The notes under the pieces: model-generated
What the model was told of the DNA's origin: nothing
What the model saw: the letters and a program-made list of their open reading frames with translations, nothing else
Database searches by the model: none
Program-made: the position numbers and the translations under genes
IMG/VR virus record: IMGVR_UViG_3300029787_000251
Coordinates: 1 to 27,767 of that record
Length of the DNA stretch: 27,767 nucleotides
Direction: 5' to 3' (one strand)
Source of the DNA: a virus
Shown here: positions 6,268-12,066 of the stretch, one piece after another
Position numbering within the stretch: the first letter of the stretch is position 1
Layout of the letters: each line of letters opens with the position of its first letter

Positions 6268-6641
6268 TGAAATTTTATCAAACCGACGGTGCGAGGATCT
6301 GCAAAAGCTTCAAAGGAGACTGTGTGATCAGATCGATTAGCACAGTTCTCCGCGAATCTTACAAAACGGTCTTTGAAGAACTCATGCACTTGGGCCTCGA
6401 AATAGGTGCGTATCCAAGCCATGAAAAAGTTTGGGTGACGTACCTGGAGTCGAAAGGGTTGGAAAAACACAAGCCGCCCCGGGACTCGCGAGGCAAGATG
6501 ATCCGCTTGCAGGATTGGAACTTCAAAGGAAGGGCCGCCGTGAGGAACTCGGGACACTTGACCGCCGTAGATGGCGGGACGGTGATCGATTCTTGGGACT
6601 GTCGTTACCGACCGGTGAATTCTTATTGGGTTCATTCATGA
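6267..6641 (+). CDS. Papain-like/C39-like cysteine peptidase-fold protein
   Basis: A 124-residue protein with the pattern of small phage papain-like proteins: GDCVIRSIS near the N-terminus (candidate nucleophile Cys19, followed by the helix that normally carries it), then GHLTAVDGG with candidate His97, then VIDSWD with Asp108 or Asp111 as third member. The start at ATG 6267 overlaps the previous stop and has GGAGG upstream. An intrinsic terminator follows the stop by four bases. From memory, related phage proteins are annotated as hypothetical or C39-like peptidases; whether they cleave anything is not known to me. Host-protein cleavage would be inference. Confidence 0.6.
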   Translation: MKFYQTDGARICKSFKGDCVIRSISTVLRESYKTVFEELMHLGLEIGAYPSHEKVWVTYLESKGLEKHKPPRDSRGKMIRLQDWNFKGRAAVRNSGHLTAVDGGTVIDSWDCRYRPVNSYWVHS

Positions 6642-6644
6642 ATG

Positions 6645-6670
6645 AAAAGGGGCCTAGTGCCCCTTTTTTT
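6645..6670 (+). terminator. Intrinsic terminator
   Basis: Stem AAAAGGGGC (6645-6653) pairs with GCCCCTTTT (6659-6667) around loop CTAGT and runs into a T-tract. It closes the unit ending at 6641. Confidence 0.9.
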
Positions 6671-6671
6671 C

Positions 6672-6699
6672 TTGTGTCCCATTTCTTCCCATGTTAAAA
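6672..6699 (+). promoter_or_regulatory. Possible promoter with two TCCCA half-sites
   Basis: TTGTGT (6672-6677) and TTAAAA (6694-6699) are 16 bases apart, and the spacer holds two direct TCCCA copies (6677-6681 and 6687-6691). Initiation would be near 6706, directly at ATG 6707, which has no ribosome site. The match to consensus is weak. Confidence 0.35.
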
Positions 6700-6706
6700 C
6701 CGCCTG

Positions 6707-6883
6707 ATGTTTTTTCTCATTGAAAAGGTTTTGTCGTGGTTGTATCCAACTGAGGATCAAAAAACCACTGGCGAACTCAAACTCGAAGATGACCGCAGGC
6801 GTCGGGTGGAAACGATACGGTATTGGAACGATCATATCCGTCAGCGAGAAAAAGAATTAGGCATGGCATTTGACGACGATTAA
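6707..6883 (+). CDS. Small hypothetical protein
   Basis: A 58-residue ORF between a terminator and the next promoter: MFFLIEKVLSWLYPTEDQ, then a charged helix (ELKLEDDRRRRVETIRYW; RQREKELG) and an acidic end. The N-terminal ~14 residues are hydrophobic and amphipathic, so membrane association is possible. There is no Shine-Dalgarno before the ATG, but a weak promoter would place the RNA 5' end almost at the ATG. The length, charge pattern and lack of any competing gene argue that it is real. Confidence 0.5.
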   Translation: MFFLIEKVLSWLYPTEDQKTTGELKLEDDRRRRVETIRYWNDHIRQREKELGMAFDDD

Positions 6884-6906
6884 TTTACTCTATAGGATGT
6901 ATCCCA
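6870..6906 (+). promoter_or_regulatory. Promoter with overlapping palindromic operator (site B)
   Basis: TTGACG (6870-6875) lies 17 bases before TAGGAT (6893-6898), the -10 candidate. The latter is the left half of TAGGATGTATCCCA (6893-6906), one mismatch from TGGGA-N4-TCCCA. The leader that follows (CATTCTAATTAGGAGTAAAA) matches those of sites C-E. Confidence 0.6.
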
Positions 6907-6933
6907 CATTCATTCTAATTAGGAGTAAAACGA

Positions 6934-7563
6934 ATGGCGGAAGCAATAGACATAACAACGGTTAGCACAACTCACGAACTCAATATCGATAGTGCTTATG
7001 ATCTCAAAGCATTGGATCTTTTTATCGACAGAAAAGATGTCCGGTATTTCCTTACCGGCCTGCATCTTGATAACAAATACATGACTGCGACTAACGGTAT
7101 AGTGTTACTACGAATACGCCATGACCAGGATCTTGGCTTGGGGGAGGACGGTATTGTCGTTAGCCTGCCGAAAGTGACAGTCAAAGCGAGTGATCCACAG
7201 TTCAGTATATCGATAGAGGAAACCGAAACTCCGGTCCCGCACGGGCATGGCACTGTCACTCAGTATAGCCGGGTGGCGCGTTTGTTTATAAACGACACGG
7301 TACATAACCTAGAGATAATTGATGGTAAGTACCCGGATGTTGCTAAGGTGATCCCTTCCGAAAACCAAACCAAACAATCCGACTCAGCATTCCAAGCTCA
7401 GTATTTGGAACTAATCGCGAAGGCTGCAAGGCTTTTGAATAGCAACAAAAAAGAGACATCCTGCCGACTCTACGGGGAGACTAACAGCGCGCATCGAGTC
7501 GAGATTAGTGGTAGGGACGATGTTGAAATGGTCATTATGCCGACAAGGCCTGGTAAGTTGTAA
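6934..7563 (+). CDS. Short beta sliding-clamp-like protein
   Basis: A 209-residue protein resembling bacterial DnaN over two regions. Residues 36-61 (DVRYFLTGLHLD...YMTATNGIVLLRI) and 126-141 (LEIIDGKYPDVAKVIP) match the start and end of DnaN domain II, whose E. coli counterparts read DVRYYLNGM...TDGHRLA and VDGRFPDYRRVLP. Residues 153-168 (FQAQYLELIAKAARLL) and the C-terminus VEMVIMPTRPGKL match the second half of domain III (E. coli ends VVMPMRL). DnaN has about 366 residues and three domains; here domain I and the first half of domain III appear to be missing. It may be a two-domain processivity clamp like T4 gp45, or a factor interfering with the host clamp. It is a single-gene unit with its own operator and terminator. 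Confidence 0.7.
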   Translation: MAEAIDITTVSTTHELNIDSAYDLKALDLFIDRKDVRYFLTGLHLDNKYMTATNGIVLLRIRHDQDLGLGEDGIVVSLPKVTVKASDPQFSISIEETETPVPHGHGTVTQYSRVARLFINDTVHNLEIIDGKYPDVAKVIPSENQTKQSDSAFQAQYLELIAKAARLLNSNKKETSCRLYGETNSAHRVEISGRDDVEMVIMPTRPGKL

Positions 7564-7586
7564 TCCTATATCGCAAGGTAGAAAAG

Positions 7587-7611
7587 ACCCGGAGTGATCC
7601 GGGTTTTTTTT
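7587..7611 (+). terminator. Intrinsic terminator
   Basis: ACCCGGA (7587-7593), loop GTGA, TCCGGGT (7598-7604), then T's. The stem-loop core CCCGGAGTGATCCGGG is identical to the terminator at 10153-10178. Confidence 0.92.
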
Positions 7612-7677
7612 GACTTGAAGATGGGAGTTATCCCAGATAAGATAACCGGACATTCTAAAACTTAGGAGTAAAAAAGA
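7610..7677 (+). promoter_or_regulatory. Promoter/operator/leader module (site C)
   Basis: The T-run of the preceding terminator leads into TTGACTTGAAG, then a perfect palindrome TGGGAGTTATCCCA (7622-7635), then GATAAGATAACC, then the leader GGACATTCTAAAACTTAGGAGTAAAAAAGA before ATG 7678 (positions 7648-7677). TTGAAG (7615-7620) and TAAGAT (7638-7643), 17 apart, form the best promoter; the palindrome lies in the spacer. AGGAGT is the ribosome site. Confidence 0.6.
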
Positions 7678-8130
7678 ATGACTGTAGAACTTTACAAAAA
7701 CCAGCTACTTCAAAACGGATTAGTGGATACAAGGGCGGCGGCCATATCGGAAGCCATCCTTGAATTGCATAAAGCTTTCGCGGCCTGCGATCTTACGAAT
7801 CGCGGGATTGTGCGTAGTTTGTTTGCAAACCTAACCGTCGATCAAATGATTACTGACTTCGCTAGAACCGAAGATCTCAATAAAGAGATTTTTGATCAGG
7901 ATGCGGAACCGCTCGAAGATCGTATTTATTTCATGGTTAAAGAACGAATGGATGAGGAAGTTCCTTACCAGGTTTTGGCGGCGATGAAAGAACACTTCCA
8001 AAAATTCGATTTTTCTCAATACATCGATGATTACATTGAAGCAAAAATTGACCGGATTCTTGAAGAGCCGGTACACAAAAGCGTGAGCGAGGCACTTCGA
8101 AACGTTAAGCTGGTAATCGAGAATGAATAA
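7678..8130 (+). CDS. Hypothetical protein
   Basis: A 150-residue, largely helical acidic protein with no recognised domain (MTVELYKNQLLQNGLVDTRAA at its start, FSQYIDDYIEAKIDRILEE near its end). The start follows the conserved AGGAGTAAAAAAGA leader. It is first in a three-gene unit (7678-8534) and its stop overlaps the next start by eight bases. The pattern of aliphatic and acidic helices suggests a soluble binding protein. Function unknown. Confidence 0.65.
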   Translation: MTVELYKNQLLQNGLVDTRAAAISEAILELHKAFAACDLTNRGIVRSLFANLTVDQMITDFARTEDLNKEIFDQDAEPLEDRIYFMVKERMDEEVPYQVLAAMKEHFQKFDFSQYIDDYIEAKIDRILEEPVHKSVSEALRNVKLVIENE

Positions 8131-8368
8131 CTTGATGCACCGGGACGATCCCATGATCCGGAGCCGTGTAAACCAAATTCAAAACTGGCTTGCGCGGTCC
8201 GATTTCAATTCAAAACAACGGGGGCAGGCTATTCGAGAGATTAGCTGTTTAGCTGACGATCTTCTCAGGATCACGCCAAAATATGATGGATTCAATTCTG
8301 AATATCGCCACTTGCAAACCGTTAAGGGTTTGGACCGTTGGTACAACGAACTTACAGGAGATTTGTAA
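8123..8368 (+). CDS. Hypothetical protein
   Basis: An 81-residue protein (MNNLMHRDDPMIRSRVNQIQ...). It contains a helical segment with NSKQRGQAIREISCLADDLLRI and an aromatic C-terminus (LDRWYNELTGDL). The start lies inside the end of the previous gene, so it is probably coupled to it; ATG 8153 further in is an alternative. No family is recognised. Confidence 0.55.
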   Translation: MNNLMHRDDPMIRSRVNQIQNWLARSDFNSKQRGQAIREISCLADDLLRITPKYDGFNSEYRHLQTVKGLDRWYNELTGDL

Positions 8369-8369
8369 C

Positions 8370-8534
8370 ATGAGAGATCAAGAACGCGACGATTTGGAAA
8401 CACCGAACACCTTGTATTATGGCAAGCTCCGGGATAGGTACGAAATCTATGTCGATTGTGCCGACGATGGAAACGGTTTCGACATTGGAACCGGCGAACC
8501 GTTGAAAACTTTTGATGAGTGGCTCGACAGTTAG
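8370..8534 (+). CDS. Small acidic hypothetical protein
   Basis: A 54-residue acidic protein: MRDQERDDLETPNTLYYG, then YEIYVDCADDGNGFDIG and LKTFDEWLDS. I start it at ATG 8370 because ACAGGAG lies ten bases upstream and it begins just after the previous stop; an upstream in-frame ATG at 8283 would bury it in the neighbouring gene. The phrase TGEPLKTFDEWLDS is typical of small phage proteins of unknown role. A terminator follows. Confidence 0.6.
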   Translation: MRDQERDDLETPNTLYYGKLRDRYEIYVDCADDGNGFDIGTGEPLKTFDEWLDS

Positions 8535-8554
8535 TCCTAATCACAAACCAAACA

Positions 8555-8579
8555 AACCCGGCCAAGTGCCGGGTTTTTT
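8555..8579 (+). terminator. Intrinsic terminator
   Basis: AACCCGGC (8555-8562), loop CAAGT, GCCGGGTT (8568-8575), then T's. It closes the 7678-8534 unit. Confidence 0.9.
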
Positions 8580-8584
8580 GTGTG

Positions 8585-8646
8585 TTGTGCGTGGGATCAA
8601 TCCCATATAAACTAAGCGGACATTCTAAACTCAGGAGTAAAAAAGA
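8585..8646 (+). promoter_or_regulatory. Promoter/operator/leader module (site D)
   Basis: TTGTGC (8585-8590) and TATAAA (8606-8611) are 15 bases apart, and a perfect palindrome TGGGATCAATCCCA (8592-8605) fills the spacer. The leader GGACATTCTAAACTCAGGAGTAAAAAAGA leads into ATG 8647 (positions 8618-8646) and is nearly identical to that of site C. Confidence 0.6.
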
Positions 8647-8799
8647 ATGGGAACTAGACTACGCAGAAAGAAAACTAGACTCGAAAAGCAAGTTGCCAAG
8701 TATCGGAACCGGGAGCGCGTCCGTGCTGAAAAGAAACGCGAAGAACTGGCAAAGCTTGAGGAAATGGAATCACAACAGGAGATAGCCGCCAATGCATGA
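8647..8799 (+). CDS. Small, highly charged helical protein
   Basis: A 50-residue protein starting MGTRLRRKKTRLEKQVAKYR; the N-terminal half is strongly basic and the C-terminal half acidic (KREELAKLEEMESQQE). It is probably one continuous helix that could bind nucleic acid or form a coiled coil. It sits directly behind the conserved leader AGGAGTAAAAAAGA, which makes it a credible gene despite its size. It overlaps the next gene by eight bases. Function unknown. Confidence 0.6.
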   Translation: MGTRLRRKKTRLEKQVAKYRNRERVRAEKKREELAKLEEMESQQEIAANA

Positions 8800-9334
8800 A
8801 CAAAAGAAACAACCTAGCTGCGCGGATCGTGTACAGGAAGCTTGCGAAAGTAGGCTCGAAGATATCAGGCTCTTGCTGGACCCGACTGAGGATGATTACA
8901 GGCTGGGCGATGACGGCACATTGGATACGGTCATAGTGGTCGGTGAAGAAGAGTTTCGTTTCGATTCCTCAGACTTCGACAATGACACGCCAAAAACCGA
9001 GCAGGCTTACGCCATGTTCGCTGACGATATCGAGGAAACATTGCGGGATCGTTTCAGTGAATACGGTCTCTCTTTCGATTATGTCCCCCGATGGGCGTTC
9101 AATGATCAAAAGCTTGGCTTTGCTTGTTACTTAATATCAACGGGCGGCCCCGGCGAAGAAATCCGTTTTTTTTGTGATGAACAACGCAGCCCCTACCGGG
9201 TCGAGTTCTGGTTTTTAGATTGGGGTGACGGCGCGTGTATCGATATTACCGGGCGTCCCGAAACGGATCTATTGATTGATAGGCTAGGGTTCGACGATTG
9301 GCTCTATGACGATAGGGAGTTCTGGGCGTCTTAG
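8792..9334 (+). CDS. Conserved-type acidic hypothetical protein
   Basis: A 180-residue, strongly acidic protein. The C-terminal ~100 residues contain EYGLSFDYVPRWAF, ISTGGPGEEIRFF and YRVEFWFLDWGDGACIDITG. I recall this combination (YGLSFDYV...GGP..E.RF....EYWFLDW.DGA) from uncharacterised plasmid and phage proteins, but no function. The start overlaps the previous gene and has CAGGAG 11 bases upstream. The fold is probably alpha/beta with many Trp and Asp residues. A terminator lies 20 bases after the stop. Confidence 0.65.
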   Translation: MHEQKKQPSCADRVQEACESRLEDIRLLLDPTEDDYRLGDDGTLDTVIVVGEEEFRFDSSDFDNDTPKTEQAYAMFADDIEETLRDRFSEYGLSFDYVPRWAFNDQKLGFACYLISTGGPGEEIRFFCDEQRSPYRVEFWFLDWGDGACIDITGRPETDLLIDRLGFDDWLYDDREFWAS

Positions 9335-9354
9335 ACACTAACCAGAGAGAGAAG

Positions 9355-9380
9355 GCCCGGAGCGATCCGGGCTTTTTTTT
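9355..9380 (+). terminator. Intrinsic terminator
   Basis: GCCCGGA (9355-9361), loop GCGA, TCCGGGC (9366-9372), then eight T's. It differs from the terminator at 10153 by one loop base. Confidence 0.92.
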
Positions 9381-9392
9381 GGTCGTTCTATA

Positions 9393-9430
9393 TGCGATGA
9401 TTCCCAGACATCTAAACAGGAGTAAAAAAG
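9393..9430 (+). promoter_or_regulatory. Operator and leader module (site E)
   Basis: TGCGATGATTCCCA (9393-9406) has an intact right half and one mismatch in the left half of TGGGA-N4-TCCCA. It is followed by GACATCTAAACAGGAGTAAAAAAG and ATG 9431. A clear -35/-10 pair is not visible; TATATG at 9389-9394 is the best -10 candidate. The operator-to-ATG distance (24 bases) matches site B rather than C and D. Confidence 0.5.
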
Positions 9431-10135
9431 ATGCACAAAATATTGATCGGCTGCGAGTGTAGCGGCACCGTCCGAGATGCGTTCCAAGAGCGCGGGTTTG
9501 ATGCGTGGAGTTGCGACATCAAGCCAAGCGAGACCCCGACTAACTCCCATTTGCAAATGGACGTACTCGAAGCATTGCGAGAGTTTGAGTGGGACATGTT
9601 TCTGTGTGCTCATGTTCCCTGTACGCGATTAGCTAACTCCGGGGTCCGCTGGCTCAACTCTCCCGCTCCGGGTAAAACCAAAGAGCAAATGTGGGCCGAG
9701 TTGCGTGATGGTGCGCGCCTGTTTCGGGATATGCTCGACGCAGATATTCCCGCAATAGCCGTCGAGAACCCCATCATGCACAAGCACGCGAAGCGGCTTA
9801 TCTGGGGTGAGGGCTACGAAAAGCTTTCTCGTAATGACGGGACGTTTATTAGGACCAGCCAACACCCGTACCAGTTCGCGCAGAGTGTCGACAGCCCGGA
9901 CAATCAAACCAAGCTTACGCATTTCTGGATCAAGAACCTACCCGCCTTGAAACCGACTAGCGATCTATCGAAAGAAACGGCCCGGGCCGATTGCCACAAC
10001 GCTCCCCCGGGACCGAACCGAGCCGCCGACCGTTCCCGATTCCATCGCGGAATGAGTGCGGCTATGGCTCGACAGTGGGGTGATTGGATCTTGGCGAATG
10101 TCCGCCCCCGATCCCGTGGTTACGTGGTAGCGTAG
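9431..10135 (+). CDS. C5-cytosine methyltransferase-like protein
   Basis: A 234-residue protein with an AdoMet-methyltransferase layout. A glycine-containing motif I variant (GCECSGTVRDAF, residues 7-18) is followed by a loop Asp (WSCDI, Asp29), a motif IV-like HVPCTRLANSG with candidate nucleophile Cys64, and VENP (111-114) in place of the usual ENV. Classical C5 enzymes have PPC at motif IV; here it is VPC. The C-terminal target-recognition region is short. It belongs to a phage family resembling DNA cytosine methyltransferases, perhaps protecting or modifying phage DNA. Activity and target cannot be read from the sequence. It is a single-gene unit with operator and terminator. Confidence 0.7.
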   Translation: MHKILIGCECSGTVRDAFQERGFDAWSCDIKPSETPTNSHLQMDVLEALREFEWDMFLCAHVPCTRLANSGVRWLNSPAPGKTKEQMWAELRDGARLFRDMLDADIPAIAVENPIMHKHAKRLIWGEGYEKLSRNDGTFIRTSQHPYQFAQSVDSPDNQTKLTHFWIKNLPALKPTSDLSKETARADCHNAPPGPNRAADRSRFHRGMSAAMARQWGDWILANVRPRSRGYVVA

Positions 10136-10152
10136 CCGAGAAACGAGAAACA

Positions 10153-10178
10153 GCCCGGAGTGATCCGGGCTTTTTTTT
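10153..10178 (+). terminator. Intrinsic terminator
   Basis: GCCCGGA (10153-10159), loop GTGA, TCCGGGC (10164-10170), then eight T's. It closes the methyltransferase unit and the block of small units. Confidence 0.92.
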
Positions 10179-10248
10179 GTCTGTCGTTTAACCAGTGAAA
10201 CTTGCGGGGGGTCCGCTGTCCGTGATCCCCCGACAAAATATCCCGGCC

Positions 10249-10365
10249 CCCGGGCCGCAGTCCGCGAACCGAAAACCGCGAACCGCGATACCAGGGTAGC
10301 GCGATACCTGGGTAGCAAATCTCGATACCAGGCAGCACCGATCCCGGGCCGAGGTCCGCGATCCG
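10249..10365. repeat. 23-bp direct repeat pair bracketing three 16-bp repeats
   Basis: Copies at 10249-10271 and 10343-10365 share the skeleton CCCGGGCCG--GTCCGCGA-CCG, 20 of 23 bases identical. Between them lie GCGATACCAGGGTAGC (10285-10300), GCGATACCTGGGTAGC (10301-10316) and TCGATACCAGGCAGC (10322-10336). All were read directly from the sequence. Confidence 0.75.
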
Positions 10366-10531
10366 ATCCGCTCGGAACGTGAACCGGGCTAGGGTCCCCC
10401 GGCGAATTGAGGCTAATCGGCTGCAGCGATCCGGCGGCGGCGGCGCGCGCATCGCGGCACCCGGGCGCGTGCGTGGGCATGTGTACCGGTGCAACTTTTC
10501 CGCAAACAATTACCAAAAAAATAAGAATGGC

Positions 10532-10559
10532 TTTCACTGGCAAAAAAACCTGCTATCCT
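10532..10559 (+). promoter_or_regulatory. Probable late promoter (extended -10) for the virion operon
   Basis: TGCTATCCT (10551-10559) is an extended -10 (TG-n-TATCCT), 16 bases after TTTCAC (10532-10537). It lies 28 bases before ATG 10588, the first gene of the packaging and virion operon, and resembles the TGTTATTCT element before 21612. An RNA would start near 10566. Confidence 0.45.
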
Positions 10560-10587
10560 GCCCCGAGATCCGTGGTCTGGGACCCCT

Positions 10588-12066
10588 ATGAATCTAGCCT
10601 TGGACACTGCCGAAGACACCCAAAAACTCCGCTTAGAACTGCGTCTAAAGCAGTTGGAGAAGGTTGAAGCTTGTCACCAAGAATTTTTACCATTTGTGCG
10701 TAGCATGTGGCCTGGGTTCATTGCGGGCCGTCACCACCACATCATTGCAGAGAAGCTTGAAGAGATAGCCAACGGCAAGTTGAACCGTTTGATCATCAAC
10801 ATGCCACCGCGACACACGAAATCTGAGTTCGCATCGTTTTTATTTCCTGCATGGATGATTGGTCGCAAGCCGGATATGAAGATCATTCAAGCCACGCACA
10901 CGACTGAGTTGGCTGTGAACTTTGGTCGTAAGGTCAAAAACCTTTTGGAGACGGACGAGTATCAGGAGATCTTTGAGACCACGCAGTTGTCACAGGACAG
11001 TAAGGCATCTGGTCGGTGGGACACGAAGTCTGGTGGTATGTATTACGCCGTGGGCGTTGGTTCGAACTTGGCGGGACGTGGTGGTGATCTGATTATTATT
11101 GACGATCCGCACTCGGAGCAGACTGCGATGTCCGCGAGTGGGTTTGAGAATGCCTGGGAATGGTATACGGCGGGTCCTCGTCAGCGATTGCAGCCTGGTG
11201 GCGCGATAGTTCTGGTACAAACCCGGTGGTCCGAGAAGGACATGACGGGTAATTTGATCCGTCAGATGGCTAGGGACCCCCACGCAGATCAGTGGGAGGT
11301 TGTTGAACTGCCTGCCATATTACCGAGTGGCGAGCCTACGTGGCCCGAGTTCTGGAAACGTGAGGAGTTAGAGAGTGTAAAAGCTTCGATACCCCCGTAT
11401 CAGTGGAATGCTCAGTATCAGCAAGCTCCAACCTCTGAAAGTCTGGCGATTTTAAAACGAGAGTGGTGGAAGATCTGGGAAGGGGCGAGTGTCCCGAACC
11501 TTCAATATGTGATCCAGAGTTACGATACGGCGTTCTCGAAACGCGAAACAGCGGACTATAGTGCGATTACAACGTGGGGTGTTTTTTATCCCGAGGAGGC
11601 TGGTGGACCGGCGGCATTGATATTATTGGATGCAAAAAAGGGTCGATGGGACTTTCCGGAGTTGAAACAGATAGCGTTAGAGGAGTATAAGTATTGGGAG
11701 CCGGAGACAGTTATTATTGAAGCGAAGGCTACAGGGACCCCTTTGACTCACGAGTTGAGACAGATTGGTGTACCTGTTGTAAACTTTACGCCAAGCCGAG
11801 GTACGGATAAACTGTCGAGAGCACATGCTGTATCTCCGTTATTTGAAGCAGGCATGATTTTCGCTCCTGATGAATCTTGGGCACATGAGGTTATTGAGGA
11901 ATGCGCTGCGTTTCCGAATGGGACGCACGACGACTTAGTGGATAGCACCACTCAGGCGTTGATGAGGTATCGACAAGGAAATTTTGTTAGTCTGCCCAGT
12001 GATGACACGTGGGGCGACTACGAAGGTAAACAGATGACGATTACGGCGGAATCCTATTATGGTTAG
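10588..12066 (+). CDS. terL: Terminase large subunit (packaging ATPase/nuclease)
   Basis: A 492-residue protein that drives DNA into the prohead and cuts it to length. The ATPase part shows the Walker A variant MPPRHTKSE (72-80), typical of this terminase class, Walker B LIIIDDPH (168-175), and a coupling-motif candidate VQTRWSEKD (210-218). The RNase H-like nuclease part shows SYDTAFSKRETADYSA (Asp313), IIEAKATG (Glu378) and HDDLVDS (Asp448/Asp449) as metal ligands. The length is normal and all motifs are intact. There is only a weak GGGA ribosome site before the ATG. The small subunit lies 5 kb upstream. Confidence 0.96.
   Translation: MNLALDTAEDTQKLRLELRLKQLEKVEACHQEFLPFVRSMWPGFIAGRHHHIIAEKLEEIANGKLNRLIINMPPRHTKSEFASFLFPAWMIGRKPDMKIIQATHTTELAVNFGRKVKNLLETDEYQEIFETTQLSQDSKASGRWDTKSGGMYYAVGVGSNLAGRGGDLIIIDDPHSEQTAMSASGFENAWEWYTAGPRQRLQPGGAIVLVQTRWSEKDMTGNLIRQMARDPHADQWEVVELPAILPSGEPTWPEFWKREELESVKASIPPYQWNAQYQQAPTSESLAILKREWWKIWEGASVPNLQYVIQSYDTAFSKRETADYSAITTWGVFYPEEAGGPAALILLDAKKGRWDFPELKQIALEEYKYWEPETVIIEAKATGTPLTHELRQIGVPVVNFTPSRGTDKLSRAHAVSPLFEAGMIFAPDESWAHEVIEECAAFPNGTHDDLVDSTTQALMRYRQGNFVSLPSDDTWGDYEGKQMTITAESYYG

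Larger units (their letters stand above)
10179..10587. other. Non-coding, GC-rich repeat island before the large terminase
   Basis: About 410 bases without a convincing gene. By hand count 10201-10500 is about 68% G+C, clearly higher than the flanking coding DNA. It contains a CGGGGG/CCCCCG hairpin (10205-10232), two copies of CCGCGAACCG (10262-10271 and 10276-10285), three copies of a GCGATACC-type 16-mer (10285-10336) and a split 23-bp repeat (10249-10271 and 10343-10365). The last ~90 bases are A-rich and hold a promoter candidate. Position next to terL makes it a candidate packaging (pac/cos) site, but an origin or regulatory RNA is also possible. Confidence 0.6.

Noticed and set aside
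9965-10543. Leftward ORFs (192 and 129 codons) over the methyltransferase end and the GC-rich island
   Set aside because: High G+C lowers stop-codon frequency, so long open frames arise by chance. Both cross an intrinsic terminator and show no domain.
10379-10667. Rightward ORFs (70 and 86 codons) in the GC-rich island
   Set aside because: Low-complexity Arg/Ala/Gly content, no ribosome site, and both run into the start of terL.
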